NCBI RefSeq assembly: GCF_900172365.1
Contig: NZ_FWFJ01000029.1
Span: forward strand, 1 to 48,729
Source of the DNA: Roseovarius gaetbuli
Lineage (GTDB): Bacteria; Pseudomonadota; Alphaproteobacteria; Rhodobacterales; Rhodobacteraceae
DNA: 48,729 bases
Reading direction: 5' to 3'
This document shows, in pieces, positions 23,101-26,094 of this stretch; the first letter of the stretch is position 1; each line of letters starts with the position of its first letter. Both the position numbers and the translations under genes were made by a program. The notes beneath the pieces were generated by a model that was not told the DNA's origin, made no database searches, and saw only the letters and a program-made list of their open reading frames with translations.

Positions 23101-25948
23101 CACCGGCGCCGCCGGCGTTCGAGCTAAGGCGGTCTTGCGCAACCTGCTGCGGGCTTTGTTCAGTGATCGAGGGTTTTGCCTTGGTCGCGGCCTTGGCATC
23201 CAGAAGGGTTTCGCTATTCACCGCGCTTGCGGAAACGGTCACATCCTCGGTGCCGCCAAGCGTGCCCGCGACCTGCGCGGTGGCGGTATTGTCAAGAAAG
23301 GCCAGCGTGATCGCAACCGCTTCGCCCTGATTGGCCTGCGGCTGAACGATACGCGACTTGGTGTTGACCGCCTGTTCGGTGGTCGTGGTCCCGTCGATGG
23401 TGACATTCACCCCGGTGATCGACGACCCCGCCGCCACATCGGTCAGCGCCTCGGTGGTGGCATCGCCAAGCGTCATCGCAAGCGCCGGTCCCTTGACCCG
23501 CTTAAAGCCGCGCGGCGCGTCCGACGCGGTCTTGGTCTTCTTCGCAACGGTCAAGCCCGACACGATACTCGTCGAGACATCAAGCGTGTTGTCGCTATTC
23601 GAGCCGATAGAGATATCGCCGCCCGCATCAAGAGTCACGCCAGTGCCGACATTTGTCTTGGCGCTTGCATCGGATTCACCAAAGGTAAAGCCGATGTTGA
23701 GCCCCGGATTTTCAAACCGAAGCAGCGAGGTCGCCGCCGAGGTGATATCAATCGTGTCCTCGGCCCAAAGCGACAGACCCGCCAAAAGGTTGACCTCGGC
23801 AAGCGCCGCCGAGCGCATGAAATGCACCGGGATAAGCTTGGTCAGGGGGCCAAGCAGCGGCAGGTTGTCAAACTGGTTCTGAACGGCGCTTTCAAATTCC
23901 GACGCCAAAAGCTGAATACCGCCCACCAAAAGCGGGATATCACCATCCTGAACTTCGCCATCGCTAGCCTCGTCATCCGGCAGCCCCAAAAGCGCGTCGA
24001 CATCAATCTCGATCTCGACCGCCTTGCCCGAATTCGCGCTTGAGGAAATATCGACCGTACCGGCACGAATGACCGCATCGCCGATCTCAATCATCGAGGC
24101 GGCGACCTTTTCATTCAGGCCCGGCGTAAAGGCAAGCGCATCAAGCGCAAAGCCGGCATCGACCGTGATGCTGATCGCGCCGCCCGCAGGGCCGCCCACG
24201 GTGCCCTTGGCATCCGCCGCAAGCAATTGCGCGCCGCCGCCGATGGAAATCCCTGCGCCTTCAAGCTCTTCCGCGGGGTCAGAGAACGGATTCTGCCCTG
24301 CGAATATCCCGGCAAAGCGCGACCCGCTGACCGAGCTACCGCCGCCCGTCAGGGTGATATCGCCGTGATTGGCCGCCCCGAGAATCGGACTCCGGGTGTC
24401 GATCACCGCGCCGTTGCCGACCACGATCACTTCGGCGTCCATGATGATATTGCCGCCCTGGGTCGAGATATTCTCGAACATCTCGATCAGGTCAGCGCCG
24501 AAATCGCCACGCACCGTGAGGCTTCCGCCCCAGTTCTCAAGTCCGGCCCCAAGACGGAAGGTATCATCGCCAAAGCCAAGGTTGATCACAAGCGGCGCCC
24601 CGGCGGCGAAATCACCGCCGCCATATTGCGCGCCGCCGGTTGTCACCAACTCGAAGCGCCCCGCCGCCGCAGCGGCCTGAAGCGTCAGGTCATCGGCACC
24701 AACCGTACCGCCCACGGTAATCGTCGGCTCCATCCCGGTGAAATTGAAGGTCTCGAAATTGATCGTGCCGCTGCCCGAAGATCCGCTTGTCGGGGCCGAG
24801 AAGATCGCGCCCTGCTGAACGATGGTATCTTCGCCGCCGACGCCGCCCTCGATCAGGCCTGTGAAGCTTCCCGGTGCATCAGAAAGAGTGCCCGGAACCG
24901 TCAGAACATTGGTGACCTCGAAATAAAACGTGTCGTCATTGCCGTCAGAGCCGGTCAGCGTCTCGATGTTCTGGAAGAACGCGCCGTCGACAAAGCCGCG
25001 GTCGTCATCGGTGATCCGCCATGTCACATCCTTGGCCGGGCCAAAGATCCGGTCATCGCCGTCGCCACCGTCAATCGTGATGATCACATCCGGCTGGCGG
25101 ATTGAATCAAGATCGTTGCCCGCATCGGTCAGCTGGCTGTCAAAGCCCTCGTAAACGACATGATCGTCGCCATTGCCAAGATTGAAGGTCAGCTCGCCAC
25201 TGGTATAGGTGCCGCCGCCACTGGGTTTGTAGAAATCCAGCGTGGTCAGCGCGCCCGCCGGGCCCATCTCGACCCGCGACACGCCGTTATCCTCGACCCC
25301 GTCATCGGTCAGGCGAACCGTGCCGCCCCGGCCATCCACCGCATCGTTGACGATCCGGAAATCGGCATTGCCAAGGTCAGTGACATTCTCGACATTAACG
25401 AAGGTACGCAGGTGATCTGTGCCCGCTTGGCTCTGGGTGATGGTCCCCGACCCATCGGCGCCAAGGTCATAGGTGACGGTGCTGTACTTCGCGCCGTCAA
25501 GAACCAGCTGATCCTCGCCATCGCCACCATCAAAATCAATCGTAAAGGGCACGTCTGGCCGGAACAGGAAATCAACCGTCAGCTTGTCGTTGCCGCTGCT
25601 GCCGGTGATGTCGATATCGGTGACACCATCAAGCTCGGAACTGGCGATCGTCAGGCCGGTGTCATCGTCAAGCAAGCGGATCTGGTAAAGATCGTTGTCG
25701 GCGTCGTAGTTGAGATCAAGCGTGTAATCACCGGCCTCGGCGATCACATGTGCAAAAATCGGATCTGCTGCAAGCAGGATCCGCGGCTCCATCGCCTCAA
25801 GGTTAAATTTCCGCTTGGGGTTTCGGGCCCGCTCTCGTTTTTCAGAGGCGCGGGCCAAGATCTCTCGAATGGCTGTCGTATATGACCGTGAACGCCGCTT
25901 TGGCGTGAAATCAGAAATTTCGTTCTTCGGTCCGAACGGAAAAGCCAT
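2198..25948 (-). CDS. Giant LEPR-XLL/RTX repeat protein, 7,916 residues
   Basis: One uninterrupted frame encodes an acidic, Gly/Ala/Thr/Asp-rich protein of about 0.8 MDa. The order is: a basic N-terminus with the LEPR-XLL motif (LEAMEPRILLAADP, 50-63) in place of a classical signal peptide; an RTX-like and beta-rich region to about 500; a very long array of degenerate beta-helix-like repeats (about 500-4400; phrases such as GNVTVxADS, AGSGGxGFAGAG, TTRAxIGxGA); a lone helical segment (about 4524-4567); haemagglutinin-like SGSIGTAxDALDxD repeats (about 4700-5200); a regular short-repeat block (about 5207-5500); more RTX-like sequence; three Calx-beta-like repeats (about 5990-6330); a large RTX GGxGxDxI block (about 6510-7670); and a C-terminal domain (ANTSHDRMVDWAGEYN) plus acidic tail. 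GAGG lies seven bases before the ATG. It is probably a calcium-binding secreted adhesin or surface-layer component. The export route is not the standard type I one, judging by its neighbours. Ligand and role are unknown. Confidence 0.93.
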   Translation of the reverse strand: MAFPFGPKNEISDFTPKRRSRSYTTAIREILARASEKRERARNPKRKFNLEAMEPRILLAADPIFAHVIAEAGDYTLDLNYDADNDLYQIRLLDDDTGLTIASSELDGVTDIDITGSSGNDKLTVDFLFRPDVPFTIDFDGGDGEDQLVLDGAKYSTVTYDLGADGSGTITQSQAGTDHLRTFVNVENVTDLGNADFRIVNDAVDGRGGTVRLTDDGVEDNGVSRVEMGPAGALTTLDFYKPSGGGTYTSGELTFNLGNGDDHVVYEGFDSQLTDAGNDLDSIRQPDVIITIDGGDGDDRIFGPAKDVTWRITDDDRGFVDGAFFQNIETLTGSDGNDDTFYFEVTNVLTVPGTLSDAPGSFTGLIEGGVGGEDTIVQQGAIFSAPTSGSSGSGTINFETFNFTGMEPTITVGGTVGADDLTLQAAAAAGRFELVTTGGAQYGGGDFAAGAPLVINLGFGDDTFRLGAGLENWGGSLTVRGDFGADLIEMFENISTQGGNIIMDAEVIVVGNGAVIDTRSPILGAANHGDITLTGGGSSVSGSRFAGIFAGQNPFSDPAEELEGAGISIGGGAQLLAADAKGTVGGPAGGAISITVDAGFALDALAFTPGLNEKVAASMIEIGDAVIRAGTVDISSSANSGKAVEIEIDVDALLGLPDDEASDGEVQDGDIPLLVGGIQLLASEFESAVQNQFDNLPLLGPLTKLIPVHFMRSAALAEVNLLAGLSLWAEDTIDITSAATSLLRFENPGLNIGFTFGESDASAKTNVGTGVTLDAGGDISIGSNSDNTLDVSTSIVSGLTVAKKTKTASDAPRGFKRVKGPALAMTLGDATTEALTDVAAGSSITGVNVTIDGTTTTEQAVNTKSRIVQPQANQGEAVAITLAFLDNTATAQVAGTLGGTEDVTVSASAVNSETLLDAKAATKAKPSITEQSPQQVAQDRLSSNAGGAGGKWGGPGQFGLSAAVIVSENTLQANAFLLDGAFVTAGDTLTVEATTEDNFRTVAIGGSGAGAAISLAGGINVSQFDNDAVARIDGATVVAGALVVDAEAIIPNQVDFLNEIPAFFNAIDDLGTALGAMPSISGAFGNVGDNVDPQDPERATLAANQSISAFQEYYDESLGPALTGVSDAATPFLGYANPAGGLPDKVATSYVAASAAAGNSDSGTDGKLAIAGSVNVVLIHNTAKAGIGDGARVTVTAANGARVESLASIETVDIVGPPNIKAMFTGATKSDGSSVGGSFSYVAKTNEADAFIADGAQITVVHDLVVDAETRQFVMNLTDAGGSAEDVNFQGSISINDHVNTARAFIEDGASVDAGSVTVDAEHSATMLSFGVAFAKGGSTGVGVSAAVNDVTNVTLAKIGNVEDGTIPTDPAFNAGVRSAGNVTVEADSLNLGLVVAFAAAKPDSASSTPTDPADNTTPPTVDQNSVTTGDSTLDVAGVAGLGISGAVGINIIDQTTEALISDTTVTSGGNVTLHAGTSGPVIAVSVPLTIITGTPGGGDTGIAGAVGVTVFDRTTRAAIENATVTINGGGDLTVEAETRSESVGFAVGGSGGSASDIAIAGSVNVTVANDTTEALIGSAAIVTTGGNVEVHANDFAVSVNVAGAAADGNKTAVGAAFDIGIFTDSVKAEIDGTVTAGGDVTVKAENFSVIVSLAASIGKADTGLGLAGSVGFNFVDSDVIAEVGGTVRATGSLGIFAQDELIVVGVAGGFASGTTGVGIAPGVLVVDHNTRASVTAGANVVTLGQGAGLAVQGATEHGLIVSADTDDKLFMVSVAGSKADQVAVAGSVATTTVNGTTEASIAAGARVNSDLDDPLVDEIAPNAATAQGVTVDARASTLQISLAGGIAKGNTGALGAAFGIQTMDRDVLAFIGTGAVVESRAGVSVAALSDDILINFAVGGSSSSSFSGAGSLSLGVLDRTTSASIDGTVITAGSVSVYADSNLFGGMIAGAVALSSGGSAVGAAAAPLVTINQTEAEIRGNARITANADTALLRTVDGETRTMRGVDVFANDTILSNTAAISGSSSSGGFSGAGSFSGSFLFGTNEVINGDNPVPSLDYENASATGNASVTEALIADGAVVTTQGNVTLHANAFAEAAAITGAVAVASGGAGIGLSGSVIARKSVVQAVIGNASVTADAIRGASTLPDDGGTRTVRGVDVSADSDLVIVGLTVAGSGSSGFAGAGAISIVVTDDETRAAIGAGAVVDTNGNVTIGSDSDLIMVFGAGSVAVGSSGAVGASVSVALTLSRTLAEIEAGATVTARAIGDATIIPDDEGTRAINGVDVYADSFFIVTGLTIAGSGGGSGIAGSGTINTIVQTDTTTARIGALSAADGGAAVPALTTVTTNGTVTVEADSDAVIVPLAGGVAGGSGAAFGATIVTLTRVADIDALIGRGTTVTATGNQVNTITDSGTARNVRGVDLVATSSPVLVSAGIAGAVGGQGAAAGVIAVVTDTETVRARVEGANINTSGNLSVFADTRSGRDGLNGRELGDVVIEPVTSAVLVAGAGAVAGGSSVGVGATIGTVVAVHKVEAEIIGNSSITATGALGSTDRAISASSSRTISGVDVVAQSGIFGAALTVAGGASGSVGLAGAFANTTIVEETTARITGGTVNTDGNVTVLADSDVTMESLGGGVGGGGAVGAGLGAAASVHDDTTTAAIDGTATINAKGNTGSTLMPTGEELGTGNHTLSAVRGVAVSAVSEEVIISGAIGVGAGGTTGLAGSGAVSVQTEVTKAWIGGNVTISDTNANSTQDLYVLARDTGTVVSGGGSFAGSGTGGGAAGAGVQVTVKETRAWIAGDVTTKDDIAVRALSEDEAVVVAISGSGGAFGSLAGAASVLSIDNTTEAAVKGTATLTAGDSIAINALDNTSTDVIAGAASGAIASGAGSGGVSVINKTTQTLIEAGATLTANGGGSGVKSLTGGVGVEYLAEAGDNDVSVGTSGASSSTASAQGFDNQGFDSERVASADATNLGGITVQAVSTDRVETFSVNGSGGGAAVALGGTVNVINNITESKVGAGARLTTIAAGDDIRVAASSDSYALNVMAAVAVGGVAGAPGASAAVFDSRTEARVTGAVLRSAGDVIVAADAVEDALAVTVSVAGGGSGGAGISANAIVMKSDVIAAIDGAADVIADHNVVVDADHDTTADVIAGAAGVGIGGGGVGAGVNVVVIEKTTEAYIAGSAQVDARAGGAAGSVLNGTLTGTNDTYDDGDALGRQSAEGVLVTAESAEDLFVFGAAAGVGAVGIAGAIGVVVVDSDTSAYVGGTAQVNQRESGDASQSVVVTAGNKLDFFAGHGALALSLGGSAAGALGVGIIRSDTSAYTAAGTRVNAGGDVIVGAAELMNVDQLVISGGGGALALAASVSVLSFGNDLNSSQTSELSVGGQNAITESDSAASTGWSSSVLGGFASSDGSENVDGTGQPSATARIASATQSGNATVASNTSGTVASGATASVTTTGTDAFVAGVVNAGDDVFIRANERIDLDTDAGAVSLGFAAVGAGITVNTLSRGTTASIDSTATISAGRSTTFGQVDVLSDMRINANSVSVLGTAGLAGALGASVVVHTDSTGARAEIDGNVIDSDRITLSASSERDIVLESTQLAVGSFVAGASVSQVDVTGTTEARIGTLADIGGGTNGGVDSLDMDARSDTVASVTGRSLSGGLAAGGVNEMGVDIGGATRADINSANINVSGAMTVDANSVATGTATVRGLSLGLVTLGLSKAVVTIDPTVSAKIRGNSDIDAGSVVVRAQTNHEANANGNASAGALGSVSRIEARATIGGSVTAEIAGAGLTVDAGSVTVDAASIVDADAIVSGINGGVFAVGEAKSVATVSPSITARIGGGATVTATGGAVTVLARHNVLDDGTVVTESGDFGMDASASSTASAGALIGVSGANASATSRAQLTAELTTGTVIAGSLAIRTLGDSDATSIATSRIGTLIGGGTTTSTATVQGFATARINGAIVTTTGLTSVNANDAANAHASGTAGAGGLAAGVGGNSTSTVNRTVTAIIQGSSTNINAGDVRVGAIGLMGSLATTSGVSGGLLAAGDSKATATTTSTVRAEIRDAINVAANGASGDVIVEAFFNVADKNGVGAIGNAARATGNTSVGGAGSISSTDIRATSTANVWAGFGPSAVVDATDDIEATSRAFNAADAVANNNAAGLISGGDAEARTTTTTNADAVLGSGSRLTAGDLVRLKAFAAAEARNTVTGGTEGLLSAGFSSGTVTMTTTADADMNGNSRITARDAELLAETFANAIVRVTGSSGKELGDSLKALFEGDFANIGIPSIASAGGASAVLTINSEADVELSSGAVIDASRDATLLAKNAVLLDANVSMTTGGAVASSSTAFVTTNMDTDADVILRDGSTILAGNTVDIDALNEVAGKQTANSSTNVTLAGAFSTAVSRLNIGTNGDKAQARILQEGTSRIEGVNEIKMDAVGRATQNPDGAFGNEVVSRAISNADTTVLAVANAEAIGFGYGQSIIDMADPAVMVSKSVDIDGSSNLAITEVAEADASGFITKIVEVVREVVRKVTKWLPWPLDKIVEWVVDTVIDLVTVFEFADSNAEVTSVGDDADDIVNLRGSIFLGEGSDKLLRVNADGTIAAESNVGATISSNTILVDDIINDAGGKLDIRLVRGIVSGDADIFLPKLLTSVTLENNTSRDLHIQRVEMISTNGGEPDINVVDSRPAPADVSPGFNIRNAGGDFTTFTVRNNSTALTSDVLFLRDISNVAAIYDFRAQGGNITQAAGVDLIAGDAGQMFATDLNGGTLVPAVSIVTDRGSIGAANNPFRLELVRGRDFADGTIAHDPVNFFGRAGDDLYLDLQGTNISFLETTAVTTPADGVQLDMQAGDQIDFVGKTGKLTRVLTAPNGLGFITTATNFAVEGVYDILNATSTGGDVDLEVLGPSSMAIGSVSAVNGTATLISGGNLVDRNNTGAADVTARNVILTSRSGAIGSAANPFDIDSSNNALGTVTATAPGAIVLNETSGDMRIARISSGAGVTLSGVASVVDASTDTIADIIATNLTISAGNGVVGTTANNLDLDVNRIDSVLARSVHLNEVSGNMVAGSVTATAGDVRLNVTAGNLLVETITASGNTFLTTPVGSVLDGTADAGAGIFTNGLTITASGSIGTASDALDVDTSRTAAPGAVLAAGNGITLRETAGTLVLASVTASGGNVALEAIAGGIQLQAGGVIAARAGNLVMTASGAIDLGVSSRTSASGAMTLSAGTNVITGADSIVTAGSTLLITAAGLITGQSSTMSAGNALSANVSGNIALGRQSQTTSTGTMSLSAGNAVTTGDDSTQTSGAAMTVSAASLSTGVMSTLEAGGTLAVATSGAITTGTASRMTANGTLSLGAGGAISTGTDSVIIGASNIVVSGASLTTGPRSSIAAGTTLAATTTDGTTLGVASRMTAGSSMSLTAGGAVTTGSDSEQSAGTNLSVTSASLSTGVSSTMQALGALSATTTGAITLGVDSAMTAGSTLGLNAGGSISALQGARVAAVGAANIQARDNITFATGSVAETGSDLTIAADDDLTQDLGALFAAGNLITLSIDLGDADAPRATMALNGALEAQAIEMLGGADDDIFRINVTAIDGNTNLRAGAGDDDIFINRLPSMTTVRGGLRDSFSIDGEAGTDVTEIDLTGISDVVINTFDSGAPDDGLDRMLIRTTAEDDTVLIRKNFIALLQSDGAGGFANPLERINYDETINARVRIETGEGNDTFAMDDNSTLLTLDGGIGDDTFQIGQVFGSERQPGNVAPGDEIATVTTTSGFLSRGNSVATVLYGGLGNDIFRVYSNQAALRMEGEAGNDNFLLRAFLLTDSDGSSLAGESELNAGDGDDEIRYNVNAPVNIDGGAGFDRVVAVGTEANDNFLITKAGIFGAGLSVTLSGVEEALEVDGLEGDDSFFILSTREGVVTTVIGGLGSDTFNVGGSVLVPVIAATDGGQPGVINHFLDADPEIDPGFWDKVGEGIDLTVKPVNSDAVFIDETGTGTQVSEGSGLIDTYTIQMPGVPVSLTSAAYITVSAAQASTAQPNGARTVQVSTDGVNFSDQLVLSFDSTNWNAQRTIYVKAPNDTAEEGPTTAVIGHSIISNDPALNGIRLQDIKVEVEDNDRADIIVTETGPGTTVAEGGSSDTYSVRLSKAPNVGETVTVTLDANGEVSFDDNTLVFDSTNWNDAQVVTVSAVDDVDEENLDDVTITHSASSSTGAFDAEDVTIVASVLDNDTATLVVSQSDGSTTVSAGTDGTDSYDLTLSRAPVGSVTVTIETDGQTLLSSADARFDGTTVTFDATNWDIPVTIDVALDPTAPVADPANPIKTVAAQPHLVNAINGPLILEGNVGPEDRSLVSAIILPTELDIPLTPPEVPEVGTDVDRVNVFNDSSDAPDTGVLTAGNLSGLGMGGELPLNQGTEEAEMFVTYAGGITYTNMDIFEVMLGRNNDTFTVEGTAEGTITAIHGGGGDDTITALDHSGPLVLYGDTSASGERYSAGAGSLSDNAYRFGPDGDDVIDVRDTTSAVVIDAGGGNDTVYGGAGGDHIAGGAGDDVILGFGGRDHIYGDSRFEVDLVTRETETDVTQGAGNDDISGGDGADIIFGDHGRILQPGQLKVLGTGGVTQVISASPNVGGSDTIDGGLGDDLVIGGAAGDVIETGDGDDMVVGDNGEMAFVDGRPSVLRTLSDDIGGDDIIDAGEGDNVVLGGFASDSITAGSGADVILGDGGVVDWSLVTPLPTLSRVETIAQELGGNDTIYAGNGENIVLAGVGADLVDTGTGGDIILGDNGVIIFNAGVVVTVRSTVSTIGAGDLIRSGAGNDTVLGGTANDTIETSTGEDIVLGDSGQLDYTDGVLRVASTLFEGLGGGDDTINSGAGDDVVIGGDGGDEIATGEGADIVLGDQGRITWDADNARPATIETLLFDIGGVDLITTGNGEDIVIAGTAGDSVDTGAGADVAFGDHAQIILNLGVIASASSIAVTQGGNDRLTLGADNDIAIGGYGDDTITGDGGMDILLGDSGLFDSFALDGDTSSLDIVTSIAPESGGADEIDGGDDNDAIIGGGAQDILIGGNGNDLVFGDHGKIERLSGGRIDLSQLPLTTAADLPFSFLSIFAHDAALGAGDRIILGAGDDIAVGGQGGDSISGGTGGDDIIGGHNDCGGADGDDIIDADEGDDVVAGDNAEILRRADTLDQRLRSLAGATLYEVDPITGAFLPDYLPNVTAEWQPSLSGVQGRDISLFDHSEGASPETWGNDIIAGGADDDRLFGQRGDDTVYGDATIDFDAPGGPLVIQDGSESDGNDYIEGGGDNDLLIGGLGQDDLIGGSSLLFLGKSCNDEGGEQLIDGDDTIYGGDGLDLERNSLGDTSDRGHARDADVILGDNGNIFRVVADGAALNYQWDTYGPGGTERVEVRAIEYAAYTPGGDPSDIGGNDLIDGEGGDDIIHGMGGKDVLYGGAQNDDVIGGAGDDWISGGTGNDGILGDDGKILTSRNGLTETLIGLNTATTEEIISTQANAFHAILNPLGELKKTADLEPWNLGGSDLIYGGLGDDSIHGGAGNDGISGAEALPEFYTTPSEWRPETDPVTGRLITPDGFYDFNNALARIEGHVLNFDATEGELSPLAREWAKGDGDDKLFGDIGDDWIVGGTGRDHLWGGLGGDILNLDDDLGTNGGANDAPDAATTPVSGYGDLAFGGGGRDMLIANTSHDRMVDWAGEYNNFVVPFSPFGNWTVVRSPAPWIQEFLIAVAESDGTDMTRLGEGGDPDRLGEPFGELGMITQQDDGWQDNTGAPDGGQPGNTKGARDGRGIEPAPAPTDPSTVDLTADEAPLAAVTTFDVTTLSTDITSGDTGWIVETQESLAETSQTQPEDGAEVVELLIVQPAANDNTAEATVADDSGLVDWGLVPVAASASNGNKKE
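2690..2870 (-). other. C-terminal domain of the giant protein
   Basis: Codons about 7697-7753 carry ANTSHDRMVDWAGEYNNFV, then PFSPFGNWTVVRSPAP and FLIAVAESDGTD. I recognise this block as recurring after RTX repeats in other very large LEPR-XLL-type proteins. It is followed by about 160 residues of acidic, Pro/Thr-rich tail ending in VDWGLVPVAAS and NGNKKE. Being C-terminal, it could take part in secretion recognition; that is inference. Confidence 0.55.
2940..6420 (-). repeat. RTX calcium-binding nonapeptide block
   Basis: Dozens of GGxGxDxUx nonapeptides (for example GGAGGDHIAGGAGDDVI) occur in groups separated by 25-40-residue spacers of the pattern ILGDxGxIxxxxG. These are expected to fold into parallel beta-rolls on binding calcium outside the cell. 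The only two cysteines I noticed in the whole protein lie here (GHNDCGG and GKSCNDE, near residues 7159 and 7334). Confidence 0.88.
6990..7980 (-). repeat. Three Calx-beta-like repeats
   Basis: Three successive units of about 105-120 residues carry the phrases VTETGxGTTVxEG, DTYxVxLSxAP, VTVTLxxxGxVSFD, LxFDxTNWNxxxxVxVxAxDD and ITHSxxSxD. This is the Calx-beta/DUF4347-type arrangement frequently placed before RTX blocks in large secreted proteins. The third unit is shortened and lacks the closing VxDND strand. Confidence 0.7.
9450..10330 (-). repeat. Regular short-repeat block in the giant gene
   Basis: Codons about 5207-5500 alternate three recurring phrases: SRMTAxGxLSLxAG, GAxTTGxDSxxxAG and AxxLSTGxxSTxxAGxxL. 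They occur in a fixed order with a period of roughly 14-16 residues, or 28-32 for the double unit. It is the most regular repeat of the whole protein and is conserved enough for related words (for example gtcgacat-, ccggtgctcagg-type strings) to recur in the DNA. Confidence 0.65.
12800..24450 (-). repeat. Degenerate beta-helix-type repeat array
   Basis: About 3,900 codons of the giant gene form imperfect repeats. Each unit alternates a TxAxI-Gxx-AxVTTxGNVTVxA strand pair with a small-residue stretch of the AGSGGSGxAGAGAxS type. Unit boundaries vary, and the DNA repeats are too diverged to be recent tandem duplications. The pattern fits stacked beta-helical rungs as in filamentous haemagglutinins. 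Limits are approximate. Confidence 0.7.
25760..25801 (-). other. LEPR-XLL N-terminal motif
   Basis: Codons 50-63 of the giant gene read LEAMEPRILLAADP, a close match to the LEPR-XLL signature found near the N-termini of very large repeat proteins. It follows a basic stretch (RKREkRERARNPKRKFN-like, about 17-48) and is not followed by a hydrophobic signal-peptide core. Whether it acts as a targeting signal is inference. Confidence 0.8.
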
Positions 25949-25994
25949 TTGGCAACCTCATAAAAGCTGTGTGAGCGCACTCAAAATAAATCAT

Positions 25995-26022
25995 TAAAAA
26001 AGGCAGTAACAAAAACGTTACT
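25995..26022 (-). terminator. Weak hairpin with T-run between SecA-like and giant genes
   Basis: On the minus strand AGTAAC-GTTTTT-GTTACT is followed after GCC by six T. It lies about 70 nt past the SecA-like stop and about 50-75 nt before the giant start codon. It may be a leaky terminator or attenuator that lets the export operon and the giant gene be expressed at different levels. The stem is only 6 bp and AT-rich. Confidence 0.45.
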
Positions 26023-26094
26023 TTTAACAATACACTCATCTCCCATCAAATAAAGCTATTTCATGGAAACAATGCTCGCCCAAGCCATGCAAAG

